A stretch of DNA of 64,000 bases from Eubacterium sp. GTDB taxonomy: Bacteria > Bacillota > Clostridia > Lachnospirales > Lachnospiraceae. The position numbers and the translations under genes are program-made. Below are positions 16,566 to 25,053 of the stretch, piece after piece. Location: the NCBI GenBank assembly GCA_022796875.1, contig JAAWJJ010000013.1, forward strand, positions 1 through 64,000. The letters run 5' to 3'. Every line of letters begins with the position of its first letter. Positions within the stretch are counted from its first letter, which is position 1. Below the pieces are notes generated by a model that did no database searches, was not told where the DNA came from, and saw only the letters and a list, made by a program, of their open reading frames with translations.

Positions 16566-17083
16566 AAGAAAAAACAACCACCCCAAAAAACAAAGCGGGA
16601 AAGCTCTGTACGGTAATTGGGACCGTTTGCATCCTTCTGGTGATCGGCCTGTGCGCGCTGGTCGTACTGCCGGGGAATTTCGGCTGGCATATGTATGACG
16701 TGCTCAGCGGGAGCATGGAGCCGGAACTGCCGGTAGGGAGCCTGATCTATGTCCGTGGCACACAGCCGGAAGAGGTAAAAGAGGGCGATATCATCGCGTT
16801 CTACAGTTCCGTGGAAAACGGGGGCGTCATCACACACCGGGTGGTGGAAAACAACGTGGTATCGGGGAAACTGCGGACGAAAGGGGACGCGAACGATACG
16901 GAAGACCCGCTGCCGGTAGAATATGAGCAGTATATCGGCCAAGTGGCGTTCCACCTCCCGTATTTCGGAAAGATTTTAACGTGCATGACCATGCCGTATG
17001 GGAAGATTGCCGCGGCCTGCGTGATAGCGCTGGGACTGATCCTGAACCTGGCAGGGAGCCGGATGAGAATAGAAGAAGCCTGA
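16562..17083 (+). CDS. sipW: SipW-type (Ser-His) signal peptidase
   Basis: 173 residues. This peptidase resembles the eukaryotic ER type and uses Ser and His, unlike the Ser-Lys enzyme at 3602. There is a membrane segment at about 12-35, Ser51 in SGSMEP, His92 in ITHRVVE, the KGDAND box, and a second C-terminal membrane helix (about 145-165), as in SipW. In Bacillus, SipW processes TasA and TapA. Here two proteins with SipW-type leaders lie in the same overlapping operon, so they are the expected substrates. It is the last gene of the run and its stop codon lies inside the terminator stem. Confidence 0.94.
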   Translation: MKEKTTTPKNKAGKLCTVIGTVCILLVIGLCALVVLPGNFGWHMYDVLSGSMEPELPVGSLIYVRGTQPEEVKEGDIIAFYSSVENGGVITHRVVENNVVSGKLRTKGDANDTEDPLPVEYEQYIGQVAFHLPYFGKILTCMTMPYGKIAAACVIALGLILNLAGSRMRIEEA

Positions 17084-17100
17084 GGTTTCTTCTTTTTTCT
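17071..17100 (+). terminator. Terminator at the end of the pilus/SipW operon
   Basis: agaagaagc and gtttcttct pair (one G-U) around the stop codon of sipW and are followed by six T from 17093. The stem overlaps the coding end. Confidence 0.75.
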
Positions 17101-17193
17101 TTGTGCGCCGAGCATGGTACCAATCTCGCCTTTCTTTTCTGTGGAAAGACTGCTGGAAATTTAATTGCGTTTCGGCTGTCAGATGGGTATAAT

Positions 17194-17871
17194 ATGAAAA
17201 GGAAGATGCGTATGCAGAAAAAAACACCGGATTATGATAATGTATTTAAGACGATGAAGATGAAACATAAAAGATTGTTCGTTCCCGTCATAAACGATGT
17301 ATTCGGCAGGGATTATCCCAGAGATGTAAAAATGGAGATTTTACCCTCGGAGGGGTATCTGACGGAAAATGAAACAGCGGACTGAAGCAAGGAAATAGAG
17401 GAACAGGTTTCAGATTTTCTGATCAGAATAGGGAGCGAAATTTATCTTTTGGAATGCCAGAGCTATGATGACGGTTCTATGGCGATCAGGATAGCGGAAT
17501 ACGCTTTTATCGTAGCCAGACAGTTTGCAACATGGGATATTGGTTATGCAACAATCCCAATGCCGAGATTTTCAATTATTTATGTTAAGAGGACGGACAG
17601 GACACCGAAGACAACAACGATTATCTTTACCTTTCCAGACGGGTAGACGGTGGATTATCAATCGGACAATGTTATTTTAGCGGATTTTACAAAGAAAAAA
17701 ATTATTGGTCTGCCTTTAAAGCGGGCAGAAACGTATTTGGAAGATGATAAAAAGCATACAAGCAGTATTTGCACATATTACCGGCTTGCAAAAGGTATCG
17801 TTGGCCGGTTATATCCATTTTTGCTGCAATTGCGGAAACTCAAGTCAAGCTGCAATGGAGAAAGCGAATGA
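17194..17871 (+). pseudogene. Rpn-family nuclease/transposase-like gene, broken by two stops
   Basis: One frame reads as a recombination-promoting nuclease (Rpn, PD-(D/E)XK) protein: DNVFKTMKMKHKRLFVPVINDVFG, then DVKMEILPSE, IYLLECQSYDDGSMAIRIAEY (with the ExQ part of the active site), and a later PLK segment. It is interrupted in frame by TGA at 17383 and TAG at 17644. With two separate stops, a sequencing slip or readthrough is unlikely. The C-terminal part also looks shortened. Such genes are often present in many copies in Clostridia. Its end overlaps the start of the acetyltransferase gene by 4 bases. Confidence 0.82.
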
Positions 17872-18635
17872 TATATGAAATTACAGACACAAGCAAGGTC
17901 TTATTGCTGTTTGGCAAATGGGAAGAAACCCTGATCTGGTCCTGCCTGCAGGGAATTATGGGAAAAATCTATGCTGATGATTTAAATAATCCAGCCTCGG
18001 CAATGGCTGTTTTGGGAGATTTTACCTTTTTTGCTGGAAAGCCAAACGAAAAGCTGGTATCCTATAAACCAGATGGGCATACCCAAAACTTTATGATTAT
18101 GATTCCACAAAATAAACATTGGCAAAACGCTATCACACAGTTTTATGGAAAAAGAGCAAAAATCGTTTCCCGCTATGCGATAAAAAAAGAACCTGATATT
18201 TTTGATAAAGGAAAATTAGAGAAAGCGGTTGCCTCCCTGCCGGAACAATATACACTCTCCATGATCGACGAACGTCTTTATCAAATGTGTATGTCGGAAA
18301 CATGGAGCAGCGATTTGGTATCGCAGTTTCCGGATTATGAAGTTTACCGTAATTTGGGAATCGGCGCCGTAATCTGCAAAAATGGCATGATTGTATCCGG
18401 CGCTTCCTCTTATTCCAGATATAAAGAAGGAATAGAAGTAGAAATTGATACCAAAGAGGAATACAGGAGAAAAGGACTTGCGTATGTATGCGGGGCAAAA
18501 CTGATATTAGAATGTTTAAACCGGAATTTGTATCCAAGTTGGGACGCGCATAACAAAGGCTCCGCTGCGCTGGCAGAAAAGCTGGGCTACCATTACAGTC
18601 ATACCTATACGGCAATCGAGATATACGATTATTGA
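17868..18635 (+). CDS. GNAT-family acetyltransferase
   Basis: 255 residues from ATG 17868 (GGAGA upstream); the frame is open upstream to 17769 but with no ribosome site. The C-terminal half has the acetyl-CoA binding pattern of GNAT enzymes: GIEVEIDTKEEYRRKGLAYVCGAKLI, then WDAHNKGSAALAEKLGY. The N-terminal half is long and variable (VLGDFTFFAGKPN), as in the larger GNAT subgroup of about 260 residues in Firmicutes. The substrate is unknown. It overlaps the broken Rpn gene by ATGA, so its transcription may have depended on that gene. No link to the flagellar locus is evident. Confidence 0.85.
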   Translation: MIYEITDTSKVLLLFGKWEETLIWSCLQGIMGKIYADDLNNPASAMAVLGDFTFFAGKPNEKLVSYKPDGHTQNFMIMIPQNKHWQNAITQFYGKRAKIVSRYAIKKEPDIFDKGKLEKAVASLPEQYTLSMIDERLYQMCMSETWSSDLVSQFPDYEVYRNLGIGAVICKNGMIVSGASSYSRYKEGIEVEIDTKEEYRRKGLAYVCGAKLILECLNRNLYPSWDAHNKGSAALAEKLGYHYSHTYTAIEIYDY

Positions 18636-18655
18636 AGTAAATTCTGTTACTTAAA

Positions 18656-18747
18656 TTTGACGAAGCCTGATAAATTAATAAAAAAAGCGGACTGAAAAAT
18701 TTTTGACGAAGCCTGATAAATTAATAAAAAAAGCGGCTTGAAAAATT
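18656..18747 (+). repeat. 46-bp tandem direct repeat, two copies
   Basis: tttgacgaagcctgataaat begins copies at 18656 and 18702. Both continue through a taataaaaaaagcgg tract and gaaaaattt, differing only at actg versus cttg. The repeat lies between the acetyltransferase stop and the flagellin promoter. Function unknown. Confidence 0.9.
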
Positions 18748-18783
18748 TTTAAGGAAAACCTGAAAAAAATTTGAAATGACGTA

Positions 18784-18810
18784 TAAAGTCTTTTTCGTTC
18801 TGTCCGATAT
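18784..18810 (+). promoter_or_regulatory. Sigma-D (sigma-28) flagellar promoter for flagellin
   Basis: TAAA at 18784-18787, 15 nt of spacer, then tCCGATAt at 18803-18810 fits the flagellar sigma consensus TAAA-N15-GCCGATAA. Transcription would start near 18817, leaving a leader of about 300 nt before flagellin. Confidence 0.85.
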
Positions 18811-18816
18811 ATAAGG

Positions 18817-19121
18817 CACAGGGAAATAAAAGAAAAAATTTCCGCACAAGACGGTTCTTGGAGAACCAGGATATTCATGGAGGAACAGTTCTATATTGTA
18901 TGATCAGGATTGGTTGCGTTTCAGCAACCCGATTTCCAACATGGATACCAACAATTTATATCGGGTAAACAGAATCATAGATTCTTTTACTATATGCGTT
19001 ACTTTTACAGGATGTGGAAAGCGAGCGTACGGCGAAAGAAGCATCGTGTAAAAGTAATAACAAAAAATCAAATAAAAAAATTAGGCATGGAAGCCTAAGT
19101 TAATTCAAGGAGGAAAATATT
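18817..19121 (+). promoter_or_regulatory. Structured flagellin 5' leader with possible CsrA sites
   Basis: No gene is seen here. The leader holds a series of inverted repeats: ggttct/agaacc (18853-18867), ggttgc/gcaacc (18912-18929), agaatc/gattct (18971-18985), ttacttttaca/tgtaaaagtaa (18999-19009 with 19047-19057), and ttaggc/gcctaa (19081-19098). The last hairpin has the hexaloop ATGGAA, and the SD AAGGAGG follows at 19107-19113. A looped GGA plus a GGA in the SD is the layout of the CsrA sites on Bacillus flagellin mRNA. CsrA control is inference. Confidence 0.6.
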
Positions 19122-20339
19122 ATGGCAATGGTAGTACAACACAATCTTACAGCAATGAACTCTAACAGACAGTTAGGCGTAATCACAGGCAGTCAGGCGA
19201 AATCAGCTGAGAAATTATCATCCGGTTACAGAATCAACCGTGCAGCAGATGACGCAGCAGGATTAAAGATTTCTGAAAAAATGAGAAGCCAGGTTCGTGG
19301 TCTTACAAGAGCTTCTGACAATGCTCAGGACGGCGTATCCTTAATTCAGACAGCTGAAGGTGCTTTGAATGAAGCTCACAGCATTTTACAGCGTATGAAT
19401 GAACTGGCTGTACAGGGTGCAAACGACACAAACGAAAACATTGACCGTAATGCAATCAATCAGGAATTAGATGCATTAACAGCAGAACTTGACAGAATTT
19501 CTCAGACAACGCAGTTCAATAAACAGAACCTGTTAGACGGTTCCTTTAAGAGCAAAAATCTGCAGGTTGGCGCAAACTCCAATCAGAATATTGCAATTTC
19601 CATTGACAAAATGGATGCAGCTGCTCTTGGATTACGCAGTATTGCAGGCGTAGAGGGTGAATCTACAACTCAGACTGGTGTAAAAATTGAAAGCGTTAAA
19701 TTTAACGGAGAAACATTTGCAGCGATCAGTGCGAATCAGGTGGTATCCAGTATTCAGGCAGAAGCTATCAGCGCATTCAAATTAACAATCAGTGCGAATG
19801 CAGATTCTGTTGGATATCAGAAACAGCTTGGAGAAGCTGGCAGTATTTATTACTTAACAACAAGTGGAGCAACCTGTTCAGCAGCGTCATGGGCAATGGC
19901 AAATGACGTCAGCCTTGCAAAAGATCTGGTAAGCGCAACACTTGGCGATATCACTGAGTTTGGAAAATACCTGGCAACTGACAAAGTAACAGGCACGAAG
20001 GATACTGTTGCTACCGGAGAAGCTTTCTCATTAAATGTTCCGACTGTTGATTCTTATGCAAAAGCAAACGCTACGATTAATGCAGTTCAGTCTGCGATTA
20101 ACGCAGTATCTTCACAGCGTTCTGCATTGGGTGCTTTACAGAACAGATTAGAGCATACAATTGCAAACCTGGACAACGTAGCTGAGAATACTCAGGCAGC
20201 AGAATCCCGTATCCGTGATACTGATATGGCTGACGAAATGGTTGAATACAGCAAGAACAACATTCTTGCACAGGCAGGTCAGTCAATGCTTGCACAGGCA
20301 AATCAGTCTACACAGGGCGTACTGTCCTTACTCGGCTAA
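19122..20339 (+). CDS. hag: Flagellin
   Basis: 405-residue flagellar filament subunit, exported by the flagellar type III system without a signal peptide. The N-terminal D0/D1 region is classic (VVQHNLTAMNSNRQLG, EKLSSGYRINRAADDAAGL, SLIQTAEGALNE), as is the C-terminal one (SALGALQNRLEHTIANLDNVAENTQAAESRIRDTDMA, ending QGVLSLLG). The central variable region (about 180-310) is Ser/Thr-rich and is the expected place for O-linked sugars. Transcription is from the sigma-D promoter through the structured leader. The next genes are a Maf-type glycosyltransferase and nonulosonate biosynthesis, so glycosylation is very likely. Confidence 0.98.
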   Translation: MAMVVQHNLTAMNSNRQLGVITGSQAKSAEKLSSGYRINRAADDAAGLKISEKMRSQVRGLTRASDNAQDGVSLIQTAEGALNEAHSILQRMNELAVQGANDTNENIDRNAINQELDALTAELDRISQTTQFNKQNLLDGSFKSKNLQVGANSNQNIAISIDKMDAAALGLRSIAGVEGESTTQTGVKIESVKFNGETFAAISANQVVSSIQAEAISAFKLTISANADSVGYQKQLGEAGSIYYLTTSGATCSAASWAMANDVSLAKDLVSATLGDITEFGKYLATDKVTGTKDTVATGEAFSLNVPTVDSYAKANATINAVQSAINAVSSQRSALGALQNRLEHTIANLDNVAENTQAAESRIRDTDMADEMVEYSKNNILAQAGQSMLAQANQSTQGVLSLLG

Positions 20340-20388
20340 TAAAAAGACATATCGGAATCTGCCATCGCAGATTTGTAAGAACACAAAT

Positions 20389-20416
20389 AAAAGAGTTGGC
20401 ATCTGCCAACTCTTTT
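20389..20416 (+). terminator. Terminator after flagellin
   Basis: aaaagagttggc (20389-20400) and gccaactctttt (20405-20416) form a perfect 12-bp stem with an ATCT loop, ending in T residues. It would end most flagellin transcripts before the glycosylation genes. Confidence 0.92.
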
Positions 20417-20473
20417 ACTTTCTGTAAGAAAAACTATAAAAGCAGTTCACTGTAAAAATGAATAGTGAGGAAA

Positions 20474-20788
20474 ATGATGCAGGAAAAAATAGAAAAATTG
20501 TATGAACAACTGCAAAGTATCAGTGATGATTTGTTAAAATATCAGGTAAGAGGAAATCTCGCAGAAATTAAGAAAATTATACCGCAGATGCAGGAATTTG
20601 CAATGTGGTTTTTAGAAACGAATAAATTTGGGATAGAAGAAGAACTTTATCAGGATATGAGTAAAAACCTGGTAAAGATATTAGAGGATATTGTGTCGGC
20701 ATTGGAGCAGGAGGACAGGGTGCTGCTGTACGATGCTGTGGAATATGGCATGATGGAGTATCTGGCGCTCTTTTGCAGAGCAGAATAG
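20474..20788 (+). CDS. Small helical protein of the flagellin glycosylation locus
   Basis: 104 residues from ATG 20474, with GTGAGG just upstream; a GTG at 20465 is an alternative. It is predicted to be almost wholly helical (KIEKLYEQLQSISDDLLKYQ, KNLVKILEDIVSALEQ, VEYGMMEYLALF). It does not match FliS or FlaG signatures that I know. It lies 9 nt before the Maf gene and directly after flagellin, so a flagellin chaperone or a Maf partner is plausible but unproven. Confidence 0.72.
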   Translation: MMQEKIEKLYEQLQSISDDLLKYQVRGNLAEIKKIIPQMQEFAMWFLETNKFGIEEELYQDMSKNLVKILEDIVSALEQEDRVLLYDAVEYGMMEYLALFCRAE

Positions 20789-20797
20789 AGGTGAGCC

Positions 20798-22693
20798 ATG
20801 AATTATTTTGAAAAAAACCTGAAAACTCTGGCGAAATATTATCCGAAGTTTGATGAATTGATCATAGAAGCAAAAGAAAATATGGATGCTTCGGTAAAAG
20901 TATATGAAGAAGAAGCCTGGGATGGGACAGACAACAAAGTGCTGCGGGTGGAAACACCGGACAGAAACTGTTATCTGATCGGAAAGAGAAATACAACGGA
21001 GCCGGCAGAAAAGTGGGTGGAATCCTTAGGAGGGATGCAGGTCAATGCACCGGTCTTTCTGGTTGGCTGCGGAAATTATTTATATATCAAAAAACTGGTG
21101 GAAGAAACAAAGAAGAAGATCGCAATTATCATTTACGAACCGTCATTGGCTATTTTTTTGAAGTTTTTGGAGTTGGCAGATCTGGAATCCTGGATGGAAA
21201 AGCAGGTTATGATTTTCTGGCCGGAAGGGATAGAAAATATGGGCATGGAAAAGCTGGAGGAGTTATTGCCGGGCGTTTTAAATCTGGAGAAAGCGCCGTT
21301 TTCCAAGCTGATTGTTCTGCCAAATTACGAAGTGTTATTCGGGGAACAGACCGTACGTTTTGTTGAGATATACCGAAATATATTGAAAAAAGAAATTGTG
21401 CATGACAATACGAGAAATGCATTTTCCACCGTTATGGTGAAAAATATATTGTCAAATGCGAGGTATTTGTGCGAGGAATATAAGACGACGCAGTTAACGG
21501 ATATTATTCCCCATGATATTCCGGGAATCCTTGTGGCGGCCGGCCCGTCTTTAAATAAAAATATGGAAGAATTGAAAAAAGCAAAGGGAAAGGCGCTTAT
21601 TATAGCAGTGGATACGGCGATAAAACCGCTGGTAAAAGCAGGGATTATTCCGGACATGTTTTTTATTGTGGACGCGGCAAAACCGGTAGAACTGGTCCAA
21701 TGTGAGGAGGCAAAGAGCATCCCGCTTGTGACGACGCTGAATGCAGCGAAAGAAGTGCTGGATTATCATACGGGAATGAAATTCTTTTTTAACGAAGGAT
21801 ATTCTTTTGCGGAAGCCATTTTTGAAAAAACAGGGGAACAGATAGGAAACGTTTCCAATGGTGGTTCTGTAGCGACCGCTGTTTTTTCACTGATGTACAA
21901 ACTGGGGTTTTCTACGATCATTCTGGTCGGGCAGGATCTGGCGTATACCGATAATAAATCGCATGCGGACGGTTCTTTTGAGGAGAAAGCCTCCGTGCAT
22001 GATACAAGTGATTTTATCATGGTTGAGGGAAACTGTGAAGAAAAAGTACCGACCCGAACAGATTTTAAGCTCTTTCTGGACTGGTATGAATATTATATCA
22101 AGGGATGTTCGGAACATACGGAAGGATTCCGTGTTATCAATGCAACAGAGGGCGGCGCGAAAATTAAGCATACGGAAGTCATGAAATTAAAGGATGCCAT
22201 AGATCAGGAATGTACGAAAGAAGCGGACATACAGGCCTGTCTTGCGAAATTGAAACCAATGCTGAATGAAACGGCAAGAGAATGGGCGATACATTTTCTA
22301 AAAAACATTCCGGAAGAATTGAAGCATTTAAAAGGCGATGCAGCAAAATTGAAAAAAGCCTATAAGAAATTAGATAAAGTATGCGATAAGAGGAACATTG
22401 ACCGGTCAGAATATTTAAGTGTATTACGGAAAGTGCAGTTTCTGGCAAGTGAACTCGAAAAAAAGGCAATATATCAGATGATTGCCATAACGGCAAACCG
22501 TGCGCGGGGGATACTTACGCAGGAACAGTTTTCCGAAGAAACTTCTTTGCAGAAAGAAGGAAAGGAAATTGCGCGTAAAGGGATTTTATACATGGAGATT
22601 GTAGAAAATCTTTCTATGGCGTTTGCAAAAGAGGCAGAAGAAATATTCAGTGAAAAAAATTTTCCGGTATCCAAAAAGATTCAGGAAGCTTAA
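20798..22693 (+). CDS. maf: Maf-type flagellin glycosyltransferase (motility-associated factor)
   Basis: 631 residues of the Maf/DUF115 family, which move nonulosonic acids (pseudaminic or legionaminic acid) from CMP-sugars to Ser/Thr of flagellin in the cytosol. The central 6-hydroxymethylpterin-kinase-like domain shows GILVAAGPSLNKNMEELKK, IAVDTAIKPLVKAGIIPD and GGSVATAVFSLMYKLGF, then LVGQDLAYTD. The N-terminal region (VFLVGCGNYLYIKKLVEE) and the helical C-terminus match family layout and length. The gene starts after a good SD (GAGGTGA). The adjacent leg genes would supply the CMP-sugar donor. Confidence 0.92.
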   Translation: MNYFEKNLKTLAKYYPKFDELIIEAKENMDASVKVYEEEAWDGTDNKVLRVETPDRNCYLIGKRNTTEPAEKWVESLGGMQVNAPVFLVGCGNYLYIKKLVEETKKKIAIIIYEPSLAIFLKFLELADLESWMEKQVMIFWPEGIENMGMEKLEELLPGVLNLEKAPFSKLIVLPNYEVLFGEQTVRFVEIYRNILKKEIVHDNTRNAFSTVMVKNILSNARYLCEEYKTTQLTDIIPHDIPGILVAAGPSLNKNMEELKKAKGKALIIAVDTAIKPLVKAGIIPDMFFIVDAAKPVELVQCEEAKSIPLVTTLNAAKEVLDYHTGMKFFFNEGYSFAEAIFEKTGEQIGNVSNGGSVATAVFSLMYKLGFSTIILVGQDLAYTDNKSHADGSFEEKASVHDTSDFIMVEGNCEEKVPTRTDFKLFLDWYEYYIKGCSEHTEGFRVINATEGGAKIKHTEVMKLKDAIDQECTKEADIQACLAKLKPMLNETAREWAIHFLKNIPEELKHLKGDAAKLKKAYKKLDKVCDKRNIDRSEYLSVLRKVQFLASELEKKAIYQMIAITANRARGILTQEQFSEETSLQKEGKEIARKGILYMEIVENLSMAFAKEAEEIFSEKNFPVSKKIQEA

Positions 22694-22744
22694 TAAGAAA
22701 CAAAGGGAAACAAAGAGGAAAACGGATCGCGGAGGATATGCATC

Positions 22745-23914
22745 ATGGAAATATTAGCATACCGTTATAACAGTATCTGCGAGCCGGATTTGCTGCTTGC
22801 TTTTGAGCAGTCCGGACATCGGGTCGATGAAATGACGGCAGAAATTGAAAAGAAAGATATTTCAGAACAGGAAAGAATGGCATTGGTGAGCGGCCGGTTA
22901 AAGAAAAAGAAATACGATATAGTATTTACTGTTAATTTTTTCCCGGTTATTTCCGAGGTGTGCCGGATTTTTAAAATTCCGTATTTTAGCTGGATAGTAG
23001 ACAGTCCGGTCATGGAATTATATTCGGACTCCGTTAAAAATGAGTGGAACTGGATATTTTTGTTTGACTATGCTTTGTACGAAGAGTTTTCTGCGTTGAA
23101 TCCAAATCATATTTTCTATATGCCGCTGGCCGTCAATTGCGAAAGGGTTGACAGAGTGGTGGCCGGGATTACCTGGGAAGATAGAAAAAAATACAGTGCC
23201 GACGTATCGTTTGTCGGGTCGCTGTATTCGGAAAAAAGTCCGTATAACCGCATGAAAAAAACAGACAGTTATTTATGCGGATATTTGGACGGTATTATAG
23301 AAGCGCAGTTAAAAGTATACGGATACAATTTTCTGGAAGAGTGTCTTACAGAGAAAATTATAAATGGATTTAAGGAAAAAGTACCGTTTTATTCTTTTCC
23401 GGAAAAAGCCAGCCATAACGACAAAGCGGCATTGGCGCACCTGTATCTTGGAAATAAAGTAACAGAATTGGAGAGGGCGAGATTGCTGAAAGCGGTGTCG
23501 GAACGGTTTTCCCTGGATCTTTATACGGCCAGTGATGCCAGTGCATTGCCAAAAGCGCATTTGCGGGGGCTGGCAAAAACGATGACGGAAATGCCGAAAA
23601 TATTTCATTTGTCAAAAATAAACCTGAATTTTACTTCCAAACCTATCCGAACAGGGATTCCGCTCAGGGTATGGGATATTTTGGGCGCGGGAGGCTTTTT
23701 GATTACAAACTATCAGAGCGAACTGCCGGAGTATTTTGAACCGGGAACAGATTTGGAAGTATACGGCAGCGAGGAAGAATTGCTGGAGAAAATACAGTAT
23801 TATTTAGAGCATGAGGAAAAAAGAGCAGAGATTGCAAAGAACGGGTATCAAAAAGTAAAACAGGAGCATACTGTGCAAAAAAGAGTGAGCAAAATATTGG
23901 AACTGTTTTCCTGA
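22745..23914 (+). CDS. CgeB/DUF3880-type glycosyltransferase (1)
   Basis: 389 residues. The N-terminal DUF3880-like half reads YDIVFTVNFFPVISEVCRI and YFSWIVDSPVMEL. The C-terminal GT-B half holds the donor-binding end IPLRVWDILGAGGFLITNYQSELPEYFEPG and the final LLEKIQYYLEHEEKRAEIAKNG. This matches the CgeB-like spore/surface maturation family. It is a clear paralogue of the product at 42384-43592 (same motifs in the same order), so the island begins and ends with related glycosyltransferases. The acceptor is probably the growing glycan; donor unknown. The SD GCGGAGG lies about 10 nt upstream. Confidence 0.88.
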   Translation: MEILAYRYNSICEPDLLLAFEQSGHRVDEMTAEIEKKDISEQERMALVSGRLKKKKYDIVFTVNFFPVISEVCRIFKIPYFSWIVDSPVMELYSDSVKNEWNWIFLFDYALYEEFSALNPNHIFYMPLAVNCERVDRVVAGITWEDRKKYSADVSFVGSLYSEKSPYNRMKKTDSYLCGYLDGIIEAQLKVYGYNFLEECLTEKIINGFKEKVPFYSFPEKASHNDKAALAHLYLGNKVTELERARLLKAVSERFSLDLYTASDASALPKAHLRGLAKTMTEMPKIFHLSKINLNFTSKPIRTGIPLRVWDILGAGGFLITNYQSELPEYFEPGTDLEVYGSEEELLEKIQYYLEHEEKRAEIAKNGYQKVKQEHTVQKRVSKILELFS

Positions 23915-23964
23915 CAAGGCAGGTGCTATATTTTCCACAGAACAAGAAAGGCAAAAGGTGTGGT

Positions 23965-25038
23965 ATGGAGAAATTGGTTAGTTTTGTAATTCCCTGCTAT
24001 AACGCGGAAAAATTTATCGGGGAGTGTTTGGAATCCATTGTGCGGCAGACGATTGGGATAGACAGCATAGAGGTTATCGTTGTAGACGACGCATCTACGG
24101 ATGGTTCTTTAAGCATCCTTGCCGAATATGAAAAGAAATATCCGGACAGCATTTCGATAATTGCCCAGCAGGAAAACGGCGGCCAGGCGGTGGCCAGAAA
24201 TATTGGTATGGATATGGTAACGGCGCCTTATATGGCGCTTCTGGACGTTGACGACTGGGTGGCGGATACGTTTTGCGAGAAAATGCTGGAGCCGGCGGAG
24301 CGGTACCGGCCGGATTTTATCGGCTGCGGGATCACGGAAATTTATGCTGACGAGAATTGTATAAAAACAGTGGAGAACAGCGGTCAATTCGTGGAACTAA
24401 AAGATGTGGAAACAAGAAAACAATTTATGCGGGAATATACGATCTTGTCTGTTACAGAAGGTTGTTTGTACAGAACGGAGTTTATCAGGAGCAAAAACAT
24501 AAGATTTAAATCTTATCCGAAATACGAAGACAACTATTGGGGGATGCTTATTTTATTTAATATGGAAAGTTACTATGGCGTTTCGGAAGCATTGCTCTAC
24601 TATCGGGTGTTGGAAAACTCAAATTCCCGTTCCAGAAACGATACCCGGCATTTTTGCCGGCTGCAGGTGGAATTGGATAAAATCGCTTATTTAATGGAAA
24701 AGGGAATATTCCGGGATTATTATAAAGAAATCAGGAATACTTTCTTACAGACTTTTTACGGTAATACCCTGCACATTATATTCAGCCAGTTTGACGAGAT
24801 TCCGATGGATGTAATCCGGGCGATGCAGTCTGCGGTCAGAGAACTTTTTCCGGATTATCTGGAATATTATAAAGAGCAGGGAGAGTTTATTAATCCAGCG
24901 ATAACCGTTGCGTTTGATTTTCCAATAGAAGTATGGGAGGAGTTTAAGAAAAACTATCTTCAGTATCTTCGTACGGATAACGGGGAAAAATTAATAACAT
25001 TTTTTACATCTATGCGAAAAAATGTTTTTCAGGAATAA
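23965..25038 (+). CDS. Family 2 glycosyltransferase
   Basis: 357 residues from ATG 23965; the frame is open to 23923 but only the later start has an SD (AAAGGTG). The GT-A fold opens with LVSFVIPCYNAEKFIGECLESI, EVIVVDDASTDGSL, the DxD-like LLDVDDWVAD and a later TEGCLYRTEFI. The C-terminal 120 residues are helical and not recognised. It acts in the cytosol on a nucleotide-sugar donor that sequence alone does not reveal. Set among sugar genes, it probably extends the flagellin glycan. Confidence 0.92.
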   Translation: MEKLVSFVIPCYNAEKFIGECLESIVRQTIGIDSIEVIVVDDASTDGSLSILAEYEKKYPDSISIIAQQENGGQAVARNIGMDMVTAPYMALLDVDDWVADTFCEKMLEPAERYRPDFIGCGITEIYADENCIKTVENSGQFVELKDVETRKQFMREYTILSVTEGCLYRTEFIRSKNIRFKSYPKYEDNYWGMLILFNMESYYGVSEALLYYRVLENSNSRSRNDTRHFCRLQVELDKIAYLMEKGIFRDYYKEIRNTFLQTFYGNTLHIIFSQFDEIPMDVIRAMQSAVRELFPDYLEYYKEQGEFINPAITVAFDFPIEVWEEFKKNYLQYLRTDNGEKLITFFTSMRKNVFQE

Positions 25039-25053
25039 GGAGAGAAAACAGAT

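Noticed and set aside
17383..17646. TGA at 17383 in the Rpn-type frame as a possible recoded codon
   Set aside because: A second in-frame stop (TAG at 17644) and no nearby stem typical of selenocysteine insertion favour a pseudogene.
18656..18747. Direct repeats as a CRISPR array
   Set aside because: The copies are contiguous with no spacers and there are only two; no cas gene is present. The same holds for the 21-bp repeats at 43581.
18817..19121. Flagellin leader as a c-di-GMP riboswitch
   Set aside because: I could not find the conserved core of the known c-di-GMP-I or -II aptamers; the hairpins are simple inverted repeats.
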